64,000 nt of DNA from Lotus japonicus (Eukaryota > Streptophyta > Magnoliopsida > Fabales > Fabaceae), in assembly GCF_012489685.1 (NCBI RefSeq), contig NC_080042.1, positions 21,962,150 through 22,026,149 on the forward strand, written 5' to 3'. Position numbers and translations under genes: made by a program. The notes under the pieces are model-generated. The model was not told the origin of the DNA. It was given only the letters and a program-made list of their open reading frames with translations, and did not search any database. How positions within the stretch are numbered: position 1 is the first letter of the stretch; every line of letters begins with the position of its first letter. Of this stretch, positions 11,588-22,069 are shown piece by piece.

Positions 11588-11708
11588 GTTAGTGTCGGTC
11601 AATACAACACAACTCGGAGTTGGTGTCGGTCAATACAACACAACTCCAACAACAAGAGCCAAAGTCAAAACCCGGAGTTAGTGTCGGTCAATAGAACACA
11701 ACTCCCAC
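11588..11708. repeat. TCGGTCAATACAACACAAC tandem repeat, copy 1
   Basis: Three units of AGTTRGTGTCGGTCAATA followed by CAACACAACTC (one unit has GAACACAACTC), at uneven spacing with CCAACAACAAGAG spacers. The second solo LTR has four units at 46965-47118. Confidence 0.8.
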
Positions 11709-13866
11709 GACAAGAGTACTAAAGTACTCGGTGACTTTCAATCATCACCGTGGCTCACCTTTCCCCCCTGGTGTCCAGCAATTCTCCAAAACCCACAACA
11801 AAAGTCGACTTTTCCCCGTCTTTCGCAATCATTTTCCCCTTTAGGTTCCCTATATTTATTCGTTTAGTAAAAACGTTTCGAATTGGATTAGTCAAGTTAT
11901 GAGTTTATTTCTCAAAGTCTAAGTCTCCCCAAGTCTCTAGTTTTTGAACTTCTAATCATTCTAATTTTCCAAAAACCCTCCAAAAGAAGTTTCCCGGGGA
12001 AAGTCTAAGTATTCCAACGAATGGCTAAGTCTCAAACCCCACGTTTGAATTTGCCTAGGGTTGTTCATCCAACCCGAAATATCAAATAACACCAGATCAA
12101 TGAATCCCCACTCCGAAGTCGCGTCAAAATGCACAATTCAATAACATCTCAACATCATCAGTTATAGAAAACATCATAACATCAGTTCATCAACATAATC
12201 AACATCAAAGTAAAGCATAAGTCGAATTCATCGACGCCTATCATGCAGTCATAGCTAATAGTAAGTTGCCCTAACCTCGAGCTGCTCCAGTTTCGTGGTC
12301 AAAGTTTCCTTCACTCAAATGCTCTGAAGAACCCAAAGTTCCTTCAACTGAACCTCAGAGAAAAACAAAGCAGAATCCAAACAAAATCGATTAGTTCGAT
12401 CACATTACAACTCATAAACGATAGACAAAGCATTAAAGCTTCAGAATACAAAAATCGGATACGAAAAGACAAGTTTTCGAAAACGAAAAACTCCCCACCC
12501 CCCCCCCCCCCCCCTTGAAATAGCTCTCGGCCAAAAGAGGAAAAGAGCTCCGGCTCTTTTTCTTCAATCTAATCAGTTCACAAGGTAGTTTTAGGGTAAA
12601 ACTAAGGCAAAGAAACTGTCGGAAAAATTTTCGGACAATCGGATCGAAATACGGCTGTTCAGGGGCGTTTTGGTCCAAAATAAAAGCTCAAAACCTCAAA
12701 GTTATCACTTCGGAAAACAAATTTGACAGCAATGATCCCAACGACATTCGTAACAACAAATCCTAAAGGCACGAAGTCAGATTACGACTTTTCGACAGTA
12801 AAGTTTCGAAATGTGCGCAAAAAGGGTTTTGAAACAGTTTTCAGATCCTTGACAACTCGATCAAAATCGGTGAATACCGGCGAAGGTTCTAGCCTCTTGG
12901 GCACGTGCAGAAGATACCCCAACAGAGAAATCAGGAAAAACGGACAGTTTTACGAAAAGCTCGAAACTTTGAGCATAGAAACGACTAAAGAAAAGTAGTA
13001 GAAACGATGATCAGAGGTAAGAATCAAGCTAGTTACCTCGATACCTTGAAGTAGGAACGAACTGCGCGAAGATCGGTCAAGTTTCGGCGAAAAATTCTTC
13101 TCCCTCTCCTCTCCTTGAACTCGCGGCCCCAAATGGAAGAAATGAGAAGATATTTTGAATTTTTAGCTATTTATAGAAAGGTGAAATCGCGGGAAAATGA
13201 AAATTTCGCGATTCCGATTTTTGCAGCACGTTCACCGATGAATTCTAAGAGAGATTCTGGCGTCAGATTTCCAGAACTCAAAACAAATATCTATAATTAG
13301 GAAAAACGATATCTAAAATCCCAAAAGCGGTGTAAGTTAATCTGTCCCGAAAAACTACTTTTTGCTGTGATGGTCAGACGACAAAACTTCGTTCTGAAGA
13401 AAGATTGGAAACGTCGAAAAAAATCTGGCAACACGGACGGAAACTTCGTTAGAAGTCCCGAATAGAAAAAGTCTTCATCCAGCGCTTGAATTTAGGGTTT
13501 CGAAGCAAAGAAATTAGCGTCGTCGGACTTCCGAAAAGTGAATACTATCGTGCGTACAGTCCAGGGTTCCGAAATGAAACACTGGTCGAAGGAAAAATAA
13601 AGAGAACCTTTAAATTTTCCAAGGATTTGAAATCTCACTTAATACGTTGCTCTAAAAGCGAAATTAGCCTATTCTGAACACTCTCGCCATAAGGCAGGTG
13701 TGCAGACGACTCGCACTAATTCCTAAAACGACTACGCAACATTCCTCAAGCAATTCCTGAACTTTCTTCTTCATTAATCTTTCTCAAATATCAAGCTCCA
13801 GTCACGCTTACACTGATTCTACGCGTGAGTCGGAAATTAACTTGCTCTGTAAATTCAGGTCTTACA

Positions 13867-15088
13867 GCTAGGGTTTGAGGCATATACCTTCTAGAGTGTT
13901 CATTCCGGAACAGTTTGAATCAAGAAATTACTATAAAAAAGTCCGAGGATACTAGACGGGGCTCGATTTATTGGAAAAATTACTTAGAATAGTTTTTGTA
14001 TTCCCTTCAATGATTGATGTTCTTAAAATTGTTTAGGAAGATGACATAAGTTTAGACGAAAAAAGATGAAGCATGTGCTTTGTTGAATTATGTTCAGTCT
14101 TTCAAATTTGTTTTTATCTTGCACATGATGAAAAATATTTTCAGGATTACTAATGAATCATCTCAAACATTACAAAGAAGTGATCAAGATATTGTGAATG
14201 TTATGGAATTTGTTACAATATCAAGGCAAAGGTTGTAAGCTAAGAGATATGATAGTTGATATTATTTGCTCAATGTGGTTTCACTATTATGTGAAAAATT
14301 CTTGTGCTGGTTTAAATGCAATTACTGGCTTATAAAAAAAACTAGTCTGTGAAAAATACAATGTTGTCATTCCTATTATGTTTGATATCTTCCAAAAACA
14401 AAGATCAAGGCGCAAAATGGAGAAAGTTTATAATTTTCATCATTTTCAAGTTGAACTATTATATCAAGTGATTGACCAATAAATTTAAGAGTTGAATATC
14501 TGTTTTACAAAAGCTAATATTGAGTTACTTCTTTGTATAGCTTTATAGCTTGCTTGAATCTAAGAGATTCATTTGTTGTATTTGATAAGGAAAAGTTGAT
14601 TTGTTTGCCTCAATTATATCCTTAAGATTTTTCACATGTATAACTTTTGGAACTAGATAGTCAACTTCAAAATTATTTCACAAACATATGCTCTGATAGT
14701 GAATTTTCAGTGAAATTAGTGATCTTGCTACAAAGTTTGTGGAGATCAAAAGACATATTGTATATTCATTTGTATATTTTCTTTTGGAGCTGGCTATGAT
14801 ACTCCTAGTGGCAACTGAAATAGTTGAAAGTGTTTTCTTTGCAATGAATATTAGCAAAAATCAGATATGAAATAGCATCGGGATGTGATATAGAAGAGAA
14901 ATATTTTGCAGTGTTGAAAGTACAATGTTATCAAAATATGTAAAAAAACAATTATGATGTCTATTCCAAAGTGTAATAATAATATATTATATTTTTAATG
15001 CTATAAACTTTTGAGAGTTAGAATTGGTACCCCACTCTTAGAATTGCTAAAGTCGAAAATCTCTAAATTATTCTTGTTAAAAATAATT
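13867..15088. other. hAT relic tail and AT-rich spacer
   Basis: From 13918 to about 14970 this is the C-terminal part of the hAT-type pseudogene described above. From there to 15088 I see no gene and only AT-rich sequence leading into the tandem repeat. Confidence 0.6.
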
Positions 15089-15380
15089 CCCGAGCTTTGG
15101 GGCCTTGGGAACACTCCCTTTTAAGTCTTGGGATATATTATAATTTTCCTGATGAATTTCCCGAGCTTTGGTACCTCGGGAACACCCCGAGCTTTAACTA
15201 TTAGGATATATTATAATTTTTCTGATGAATTTCCCGAGCTTTGGTACCTCAGAAACACCCCGATCTTTAAGTCTCGATATATATTATAATTTTTCTGATG
15301 AATTTTCTGAACTTTGGTACCTCAAAAACATCCCGAGGGTTTAATTCCCGAAATCCTTCCGAGGGCTATGCCTCGGTAAT
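15089..15380. repeat. About 72-bp tandem repeat, roughly 3.5 units, decaying
   Basis: Units begin CCCGAGCTTTGG at 15089, 15160, 15233 and a decayed one near 15306, so the period is 71-73 bp. The shared core includes ATATATTATAATTTT and CTGATGAATTT. Related CCGAG/CTCGG words continue to about 15560, alternating in orientation (CCCGAGG and CTCGGAA), so parts could fold. It lies about 520 bp upstream of the PPR gene. Confidence 0.8.
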
Positions 15381-15905
15381 TTATTAACGTGGATTTCCCG
15401 AGGTTTGTCAAGCTCAGAATGTGAAAAATGTGTTCCCGATGTTGCCAAACTTCGGAAACCTTTATTGAAGAAATTGGAATAATTCCCGAGCCTTAAATCT
15501 AGGTAGGGAAAACGTAAGGAAACAATTTCTAGTCTCGAGCCCTAAAGCTCGGAAGAAAGTTATACACCGCAAAGAACATGAAGGCTTGAGAAAGAGAGAA
15601 AATGAGTGTTAATTAAAACATGGGGCAGTTTTGGATTTTCTAGAAAATAAGAGGTAGGAATTCAAATATGCTACTAAACACTAGAATGTAGATTTCGGCC
15701 CAAACATTTTCGGAAATCCTTTTCTAATCCGTGAAACAAACGCCCCCTAAACAAAGTATATTTTGCCCCAACAACTTAAAAATCTTCAACTGATAACTGG
15801 TATGAAGCAAGGTTTTGCGACATAACGAACCCAAAACCCAGGATAGATTGTGACTGTCACTGAAAGTGCAAAACGCACCAAGTTTCATCTTTCCGGCAGC
15901 CGTCA

Positions 15906-18176
15906 ATGGTGCTGAATTTGATCAGGTCACAACCCAACCCATTCATCCCTTCCAAGTTCCCTTTCCTCTTGACCTTACCTTTCTCGAACCCAGTTCACTC
16001 ACCCATCCGTACCCGCACCCTCCACCTGTTCGACGAAACGCCCCAACGGAGCATCATTTCATGCAATTCCCCCGCCTCCCTGCTCGCGTTTCGTGAGGCC
16101 AGAATCGCCGGCCTTCCTGTCAGCGACTTCACTTTCGCAGGGGTTTTAGCCTATTGCGGTTCCACCAGAAACCTGCGTTTAGGGGAAGCCATTCATGGTT
16201 CGGTTCTCGTGACCGGAATGGATGGAATGATTTTTGTCATGAACTCCCTCATCAACATGTACTCGAAATGCAAACGAATCGAGGCGGCGAGGGTTTTGTT
16301 TGATACTTGTGATGAACTGGATGACGTTTCGTGGAATTCAATAATTGCTGGTTATGTTAGGTTAGGTGATGGTTTTAGGGAGGTTTTTGAACTTCTGGCG
16401 AGAATGCATCGATCTGGTTTGGATTTTAGTGATTATACTTTGGGTAGTGCGCTCAAGGCGTGTTGTGTTGATAAGAGTTTGAACTGTATTGGGAAAATGC
16501 TTCATGTATGCGCTATTAAACTTGATTTGAATTCAAATATGGTGGTTGGAACTGCATTGCTTGATATGTATGCCAAGACAGGATGTTTAACTGATGCGGT
16601 TCTCGTTTTTGAAAGCTTCCGCTATCACAATGATTTTATGTATAATACCATGATTGCTGGATTCCTGCAAAGGCAGACAGTTTCTTGTGGATATGCCAGG
16701 GAGGCACTTGGTCTTTTTTGTGAGATGCAGATGCTGGGATTAAACTGCTCGAAGTTTACGTTCTCTAGCATAGTTAAGGCTTGTGTTGCTATTGGAGATT
16801 TTAGAGCTGGAAGACAGATTCATGCTCAAATTTGTAAGAAGAATCTTCAGTGTGACGAGTTTGTCGGATGTTCCTTGGTAGACTTCTACTCCTTTTTCGG
16901 TTCAATTGATGATGGGATCAGGTGCTTTAACTCAACTCCTAAATTGGATGTTGTCTCCTGGACTTCCATGATTGCAGGTTGTGTTGAAAATGGAAAGTTT
17001 GAAACTGCCTTGTCTTTGTTGCGTCAATTCATGGCTTCTGGAAGGAAACCGGATGAGTTCATAATGTCAAGTGTGATGGGTGTCTGTGCTGATATGGCTG
17101 CAGCAAGGTCTGGAGAGCAGATCCAGGGCTGGGCATTGAAATTTGGTATTTCCAATTTTATCATTGTTCAAAACTCACAGATTTGCATGTATGCAAAGTC
17201 TGGAGACATAGATTCAGCTCGGCTGACCTTTCAAGAGATTGAGAACCCTGATGTGGTATCCTGGTCAGAGATGATTTGTTGCAATGCACATCATGGTTTT
17301 GCTAACGAGGCTCTAAGAATTTTTGAGTTGATGACTGTTTCTGGGATTAAACCCAACCATATCACATTACTTGGGGTCCTAACTGCTTGTAGCCATGGAG
17401 GTCTTGTTGACGAAGGGTTAAGATACTTTGAAATCATGAAGAAAGATTATGGCATAACAGCTAATGTAAAGCACAGTACTTGCATTGTTGATCTCTTAGG
17501 GCGTGCAGGAAGGCTAGAGGATGCCAAGAGATTTATTCTCGATTCAGGTTTTGCGGATGATCCTGTGATGTGGCGTGCCTTGCTAGGTGCTTGCAGAGTT
17601 CATAAGGACACCATGATGGGAAAACACATAGCTGACAGAGTAATAGAGCTTGAACCTCATGCAGCTGCATCTTATGTGCTTCTTTACAACATCTATAATG
17701 ATGCGGGGAAAGAAAAGCGTGCTTTAGAGGTTCGGAAGCTCATGCAAGATCAAGGAGTTAAAAAGGAACCTGGTATAAGTTGGATTGAGGTTGGAAGTAA
17801 GGTTCATATGTTTTTGGTGGATGATCGTTCTCATCCAATGAGTCAATTAATTTATTCACGTTTGGAAGAAATGTTGGTGAAGATAAATAAAATTGAATTC
17901 GGCGATGAGAAGCTTCCTATGGACATCTCTGGAACCGAACTCAATGGTATCGTAGGCATGAGCCATCATAGTGAAAAGTTAGCTGTAACTTTTGGAATCA
18001 TCTCTTTACCAAAATCAGCACCAGTGAGGGTGATAAAGAATTTGAGAGTTTGCTCTGATTGCCATGTGACAATGAAACTCATCTCCAAGTTGGAGAAGAG
18101 AAAAATCATTCTTCGAGATGCTATTCGTTTCCATCATTTTAAAGAAGGTTTATGTTCTTGTAAAGATTACTGGTAG
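15906..18176 (+). CDS. DYW-class pentatricopeptide-repeat protein
   Basis: An intact, intronless 756-residue ORF, as usual for plant PPR genes. The first 40 or so residues are basic, hydroxylated and proline-rich without acids, as expected for a mitochondrial or plastid transit peptide. Tandem PLS-type PPR motifs follow from about residue 75 to 560 (VSWNSIIAGYVR, VVGTALLDMYAKTG, VVSWTSMIAGCVENG, VVSWSEMICCNAHHG), then E/E+ motifs (WRALLGACRVHKD, YVLLYNIYNDAGK) and a C-terminal DYW domain. DYW shows the deaminase-type HSE (688-690) and CSDCH (716-720), then CSC (750-752) and ends in DYW. Such proteins bind an organellar RNA site and catalyse C-to-U editing. The region before HSE lacks a clear GYVPD-type PG box, which is unusual. 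It resembles Arabidopsis At3g13880 from memory, but orthology is untested. It is the only intact host gene here. Confidence 0.93.
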   Translation: MVLNLIRSQPNPFIPSKFPFLLTLPFSNPVHSPIRTRTLHLFDETPQRSIISCNSPASLLAFREARIAGLPVSDFTFAGVLAYCGSTRNLRLGEAIHGSVLVTGMDGMIFVMNSLINMYSKCKRIEAARVLFDTCDELDDVSWNSIIAGYVRLGDGFREVFELLARMHRSGLDFSDYTLGSALKACCVDKSLNCIGKMLHVCAIKLDLNSNMVVGTALLDMYAKTGCLTDAVLVFESFRYHNDFMYNTMIAGFLQRQTVSCGYAREALGLFCEMQMLGLNCSKFTFSSIVKACVAIGDFRAGRQIHAQICKKNLQCDEFVGCSLVDFYSFFGSIDDGIRCFNSTPKLDVVSWTSMIAGCVENGKFETALSLLRQFMASGRKPDEFIMSSVMGVCADMAAARSGEQIQGWALKFGISNFIIVQNSQICMYAKSGDIDSARLTFQEIENPDVVSWSEMICCNAHHGFANEALRIFELMTVSGIKPNHITLLGVLTACSHGGLVDEGLRYFEIMKKDYGITANVKHSTCIVDLLGRAGRLEDAKRFILDSGFADDPVMWRALLGACRVHKDTMMGKHIADRVIELEPHAAASYVLLYNIYNDAGKEKRALEVRKLMQDQGVKKEPGISWIEVGSKVHMFLVDDRSHPMSQLIYSRLEEMLVKINKIEFGDEKLPMDISGTELNGIVGMSHHSEKLAVTFGIISLPKSAPVRVIKNLRVCSDCHVTMKLISKLEKRKIILRDAIRFHHFKEGLCSCKDYW

Positions 18177-18950
18177 CAATAGATCAGTTCCTTGGATAGC
18201 ATATCTTGACACTTAATCCCCCTTGGCATCATATGAGGGGTTGGAGAGACTGTTTCTGGACGTATTACCAAGCTCCTACACCAACAGTCTTGTGTCCTTC
18301 ATGTCAACAAAAGGAGTAACTAAAAGTTACAGAGTGAGATTATGCAAGAAGTGGCTATTGCCATTGGTGTATGATTGCCACAGTGCAAGGACATGAAAAA
18401 GAATCTCTGGTAGACGGTTTATTCATTTGGTGGATTAAGCATATACATTGTATCCTGAGGGTAAAAGACAACACTGTTATATAGCAGAAATAGGTAGTTA
18501 GGATTCCATTATATATTTTAAATATGTTTACTTTTGTTTCAGTCATTTTGTAAAAAGTATATTTTGTAACTAAAAGTAGTTAAAATTCTTAATGATGAAA
18601 ATTGCTAGAAGAAAATATTTCTCAACAATTTGCAGAAAATCCCTTGACATCCATGATAGTTAGCCTTTTCTTTTAACAATGTATTTATTTACTGACTATA
18701 AGTTTCACAACTACATGGACATTCTTCTCTCTATGTTTACCTTTACAGTCTGGATGCTGATTTCAAGCATATTTGTGTCATGATCTTCCTTCTCTAGTCT
18801 TTTGTAGTTATTAGTAACAAGAGGTTTCTGTTGGGTTGTAACAGAGCCTTTATTTGTGCCATCCTCTTTAATCTATCTAGTCTATTTTATGGGTTTCAAG
18901 CACAAGGGGTTCTTTGTTATAATATAATTTCCTTATTAAAAAAAAACTAC
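18177..18950. other. PPR 3' flank with a possible LINE tail
   Basis: No ORF. The first few hundred bases are the presumed 3' UTR of the PPR gene. From about 18780 the text ends TTCCTTATTAAAAAAAAA at 18945, which looks like the 3' end of a truncated LINE. No target duplication was found, so this is weak. Confidence 0.3.
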
Positions 18951-18954
18951 TTTG

Positions 18955-19142
18955 ATAAACTTAGTGAAATAAGCAGAAAATAGGTTTTGAAAAAGATAAA
19001 TTCTTATTCATAAGCTAATTTGAACAACTTATGAAAATAAGCTCAAAACAACTTAAATGTAAGTCATAAGCTATTTACATTAACTCTCATAAACACTTGC
19101 ATAAGCATAAGATAAGCTTAAATAAGCGTTTCCAAACGGGGC
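18955..19142. repeat. Possible decayed MITE fragment
   Basis: The end AAGCGTTTCCAAACGGGGC and the many AAGCTTATTT-like words (AGCTTAAATAAGCG, CATAAGCTA, CATAAGCATAAG) are familiar from hAT-type MITEs of plants. A clear opposite terminus and duplication are not visible. Confidence 0.3.
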
Positions 19143-19581
19143 TTAGTCTACAAAGTCTGAAAACCCTACCAACAAGTTCCAAAGTGCCCCAGCACGACGC
19201 TCCTTAAGCATTCCTTCGAGGGCTCAACCGCTGACAGTGTGTATGGAGAAGAATTTGTTGGGAGCAGCCTACCACTTAATATGATCTTTGAACCTCAAAA
19301 TGATTAGTTTTATGACTGTCGGCTGCGGGGATACCTTGATGATACCTAAAAAAATCTAAAAAACCTCTCAACAAGGTCTGATTATCATGTCTGAATAACC
19401 AAGCTGACACCATCAGCCATAAGTCTGACCTAACAAAGTCTAAAGATCAAGAAGATGTGTCTAAAGAACTTTGCTCTATATGTCTAGAACACAAGTCTAC
19501 TACCAAGTTTGATGGAACGAAACATACATACGTATGAGACTACCATAAAATTATGTCTTGAAAGTCTACGAACGAAAAATG

Positions 19582-19736
19582 TATAAGGCGGACTATTTTA
19601 AAAATAATCCACCGTGAACTATCATATTGACTCTTAGATATAATATTAAACAAACAAAATATTTAATTAATATTATATCTAACAGTCAAATATAATGGTT
19701 CACCAATGGACCACTTTTAGAATGGTGCACCGTATA
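19582..19736. mobile_element. 155-bp MITE with imperfect long terminal inverted repeats
   Basis: The left half (TATAAGGCGGACTATTTT onward) pairs with the right half reversed (TATACGGTGCACCATTCT onward), with about 65 nt of imperfect inverted repeat around an AT-rich centre where TAATATTATATCTAA faces TTAGATATAATATTA. The ends carry TA, compatible with a TA target duplication. Superfamily not assigned. Confidence 0.7.
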
Positions 19737-21534
19737 ACAACTGCAAAGTATACTATTATTTACATAAATTGCCTATTCATTCTTTACTTCGTTTTAAACT
19801 AGGGAAGGAGTTCACATAAAAGTTTAGGGTTTATCAATAAGTAATAAGCACTTACACTCAGCTTACTTATTTTGAAGTATTATAATGTACTTTACATACA
19901 AATTCTAACTTATTAATTTTTCTTATCATTTAGTCCTCTGGTTATATATGTTCTTTATTAATTATTCTTTTTACTTAATCCTTTGATTATATTTGCTATA
20001 CTTGGAGTTCTAAAACAGAATTCATGTTATGCATTATACTTAATACCATTTAAAGACTAATTTCAAATTACCAGAAAACAGTTTTGAAAGCATCTTGGAA
20101 ATTTTCCTAACCTTATAATTTTAATTATAAAATTACCATTATAAACATCAGCAAATTTCTATACTGAGTTCATAAAAAACACCATTATATAGGGTTTTGG
20201 ACGTCTTCAATCATGGTTATATATCTAAACTGAAGTACTCAATGTAGTGTTAGTGTCGCTACTTACCGTTGAGAGCATTGCAATCTCCGATTCCGAGTAC
20301 TTATCCATGCTATGCCTTGCTCAAGCCCTTCATTTACTTTCTCTATGCTGAGCCTGATACACAAACAATAAATGTTACATTTCTCTTTGTATGACTTCTA
20401 ATTATCGCATTCAAGCAAAGTGTGGGCAATCCAAGCATTTTTCCTCGAGAATTTTCTATATATTTCCTCCACACATATCCATAACATCCTAAGATCATGA
20501 GACTCTGCCATATATACCGCGGGAGCTAACCCTACTTTCTTTCTAATGATTACAATTTTAAGATTATCATGTACTTATATGTTTATGAGAACTTATCTAT
20601 CTTAACATTTTCATTTTACTTTGATTCTCTCCTTCAACATCATCTTAACTATTATTACAATCATGCATTTTTTGTTCATAGTTAGCCTCAATGTGAGCCA
20701 TACTGTCAGAAGTTGGTATGTTCTTACAATGGCCATACCAAGGGAGCTAAATCTTCTGAATAGTTTTTTTAAGTACAAAAAGGGGAACATCTTCTAGTTA
20801 AGAGTATCATAACAACACCCAACATTTCAAATCAAATTGAGTTTCATTAGTGCTTCAATCTCAAAGTATTGAATGCTTGTTTGAAACTAGTACTTCTATC
20901 ATGGAGAATAGAGAAATAAGGACCCAACTTCTTGCCCCTTCCCCCCTATAACCCTATTAAAAACCTAAGATGAATCTATGGCGACCAGATGTAATACCCA
21001 GCTTGGTAGTAAGTATCATAGATACAGCGATACGAATTGCGATTTGAATACTCCAGCAATACATGAACCACGTTGGTTGGCATCCAATCAGCCTTCCTAG
21101 TGGCACTCTGGCTTCTTCAGTCATTCATTTGCAATGGACAACCAGTAAACTGAAAATGGAAAACCCCCAAAGATGAAATTGATTGTACTTTATTCTTTTA
21201 AATCGTTCCTTTGCTACAGCAGCAAAAAAGAATAATAAAGCTATCAACCAGCAAAATCCACACCAAAAGAATCAGCTCAACAAGGACTATACAAACCAAG
21301 AGAAGGGGTTCCATCCAAACCATATAATGTCATGAACCATAGGTTTTGCCTACAAATCTGCACAATTATTAGCCTCAGGCAAAACATACATCAAGCTAAA
21401 TTACCAGCTCAGACTGAATCAGTGTTTAATCTCAGCAATGAGAGAACCAGAATGACGGATAAAGCTATCCTCATCATGAAACAAATGGATCTACAATGGA
21501 GTCGATTTGCTTTAAGTCTGACTTACTCCTAAAA
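19737..21534. other. AT-rich intergenic DNA
   Basis: I see no supported gene, RNA or element in this 1.8 kb. Short ORFs such as 21332-21532 have no recognisable content. Confidence 0.6.
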
Positions 21535-21563
21535 CTAGAAATTATACCCGTGCGTCGCACGGG
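21535..21563 (-). mobile_element. Helitron-type 3' terminus (minus strand)
   Basis: Read on the minus strand, a GC-rich hairpin (stem CCCGTGC/GCACGGG, 21547-21563) is followed after 8 nt by CTAG (21535-21538) and then a host T. That is the rule for Helitron 3' ends (hairpin, about 10 nt, CTRR, insertion between A and T). The body would extend to the right of this point. No 5' TC end could be placed. Confidence 0.6.
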
Positions 21564-21967
21564 TTTATTTATAATATTTTAAAAATTATATATAATTATT
21601 ATAGTTTTAATAAATATATAAATATGTTTAATTATAAAATATAATAATTTAAATAACAATGGAGGTGAGACATTTCATTGAGTAGAATTATAGTTCTCTA
21701 AATCTAAATAATTAATATTACTCAAATTTGATAATTGACATTTTTTAAAAAACAAAACCTTATTGAAACGCAATAAAAATGAGAAAAACCTTATCATTTA
21801 GATAATTACATTGGATCACAACATACCCATATCTGTTGTTCCCTACCACACCCTTGATTTGCCGAAAAGTTTGTCAGTGTTTTCCTGACTCAATACATGC
21901 ACCACACCAACACACTGAATTATAGACATCAGATGATCTATATGATTAACTACATGTTCTAATTTCC

Positions 21968-22012
21968 ATGACCTCCTATCTTTTTTTTATAAGCCCAATG
22001 ACCTCCTATCTA
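21968..22012. mobile_element. Micro-insertion with 14-bp duplication
   Basis: The 14-mer ATGACCTCCTATCT occurs twice, separated by only TTTTTTTATAAGCCCA. On the minus strand the insert is TGGGCTTATAAAAAAA, an A-tailed stub. It looks like an extremely 5'-truncated retroposition event by LINE machinery. Confidence 0.55.
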
Positions 22013-22069
22013 CCATAGACGTACTCACCCAACCACTGAGGAGGAATCACTCTCAACTACCACATTTGA

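Larger units (their letters stand above)
10397..13866 (-). mobile_element. 3470-bp solo LTR, long-LTR family, copy 1
   Basis: It starts TGTAACACCCCGATTTCC and ends CAGGTCTTACA, flanked by the perfect 5-bp duplication GCTAG (10392-10396 and 13867-13871). No gag/pol or primer site lies inside. It aligns end to end with 45331-49186, apart from about 400 bp missing near 10870. Read on the minus strand it starts TGTAAGACCTG, so minus is probably the sense strand. It carries an array of small hairpins (11286-11494), a TCGGTCAATACAACACAAC repeat (11588-11708), a poly-C run (12492-12514) and a partly open minus-strand ORF. The length is large for an LTR and recalls the very long LTRs of Tat/Ogre-type gypsy elements, but lineage cannot be set without pol. 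Confidence 0.88.
10050..13912. mobile_element. 388-bp solo LTR (TGGACTGGG...CCGGAACA), itself interrupted
   Basis: Without the larger LTR inside it, this is 10050-10396 joined to 13872-13912. It begins TGGACTGGG, ends CATTCCGGAACA and is flanked by the 5-bp duplication GTTTG (10045-10049 and 13913-13917). A TATA-like CTATAAAAGG lies at 10308-10317, as in many plant Ty3/gypsy LTRs read on the plus strand. The hAT-type coding sequence resumes on both sides, so this is a true solo LTR left after LTR-LTR recombination. Family not identified. Confidence 0.82.
9690..14975 (+). pseudogene. hAT-type (TTF/zinc-finger MYM-like) transposase-derived pseudogene, split by insertions
   Basis: Three plus-strand segments read as one protein. 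9690-9736 plus 9915-10049 gives FGHELQLALVTIEKKHVEM, then FFNTFANLSNDVGASCKSRD. 13918-14970 gives DEACALLNYVQSFKFVFILH, RITNESSQTLQRSDQDIVNV and, further on, the RSRRK...NFHHFQVELLYQVID region and a degraded hAT C-terminal dimerisation part. These match the order of plant TTF-type zinc finger proteins of the hAT superfamily. Stops and frameshifts are frequent. The gaps are a SINE and a solo LTR that itself holds a larger solo LTR. The Athila-like LTR abuts the left end, so the N-terminal half is beyond it or lost. Confidence 0.8.

Noticed and set aside
13486..13677. 63-codon plus ORF in solo LTR 1, also at 48806-49012
   Set aside because: Lies on the probable antisense strand of the LTR. The similarity is that of the whole LTR and the ends differ.
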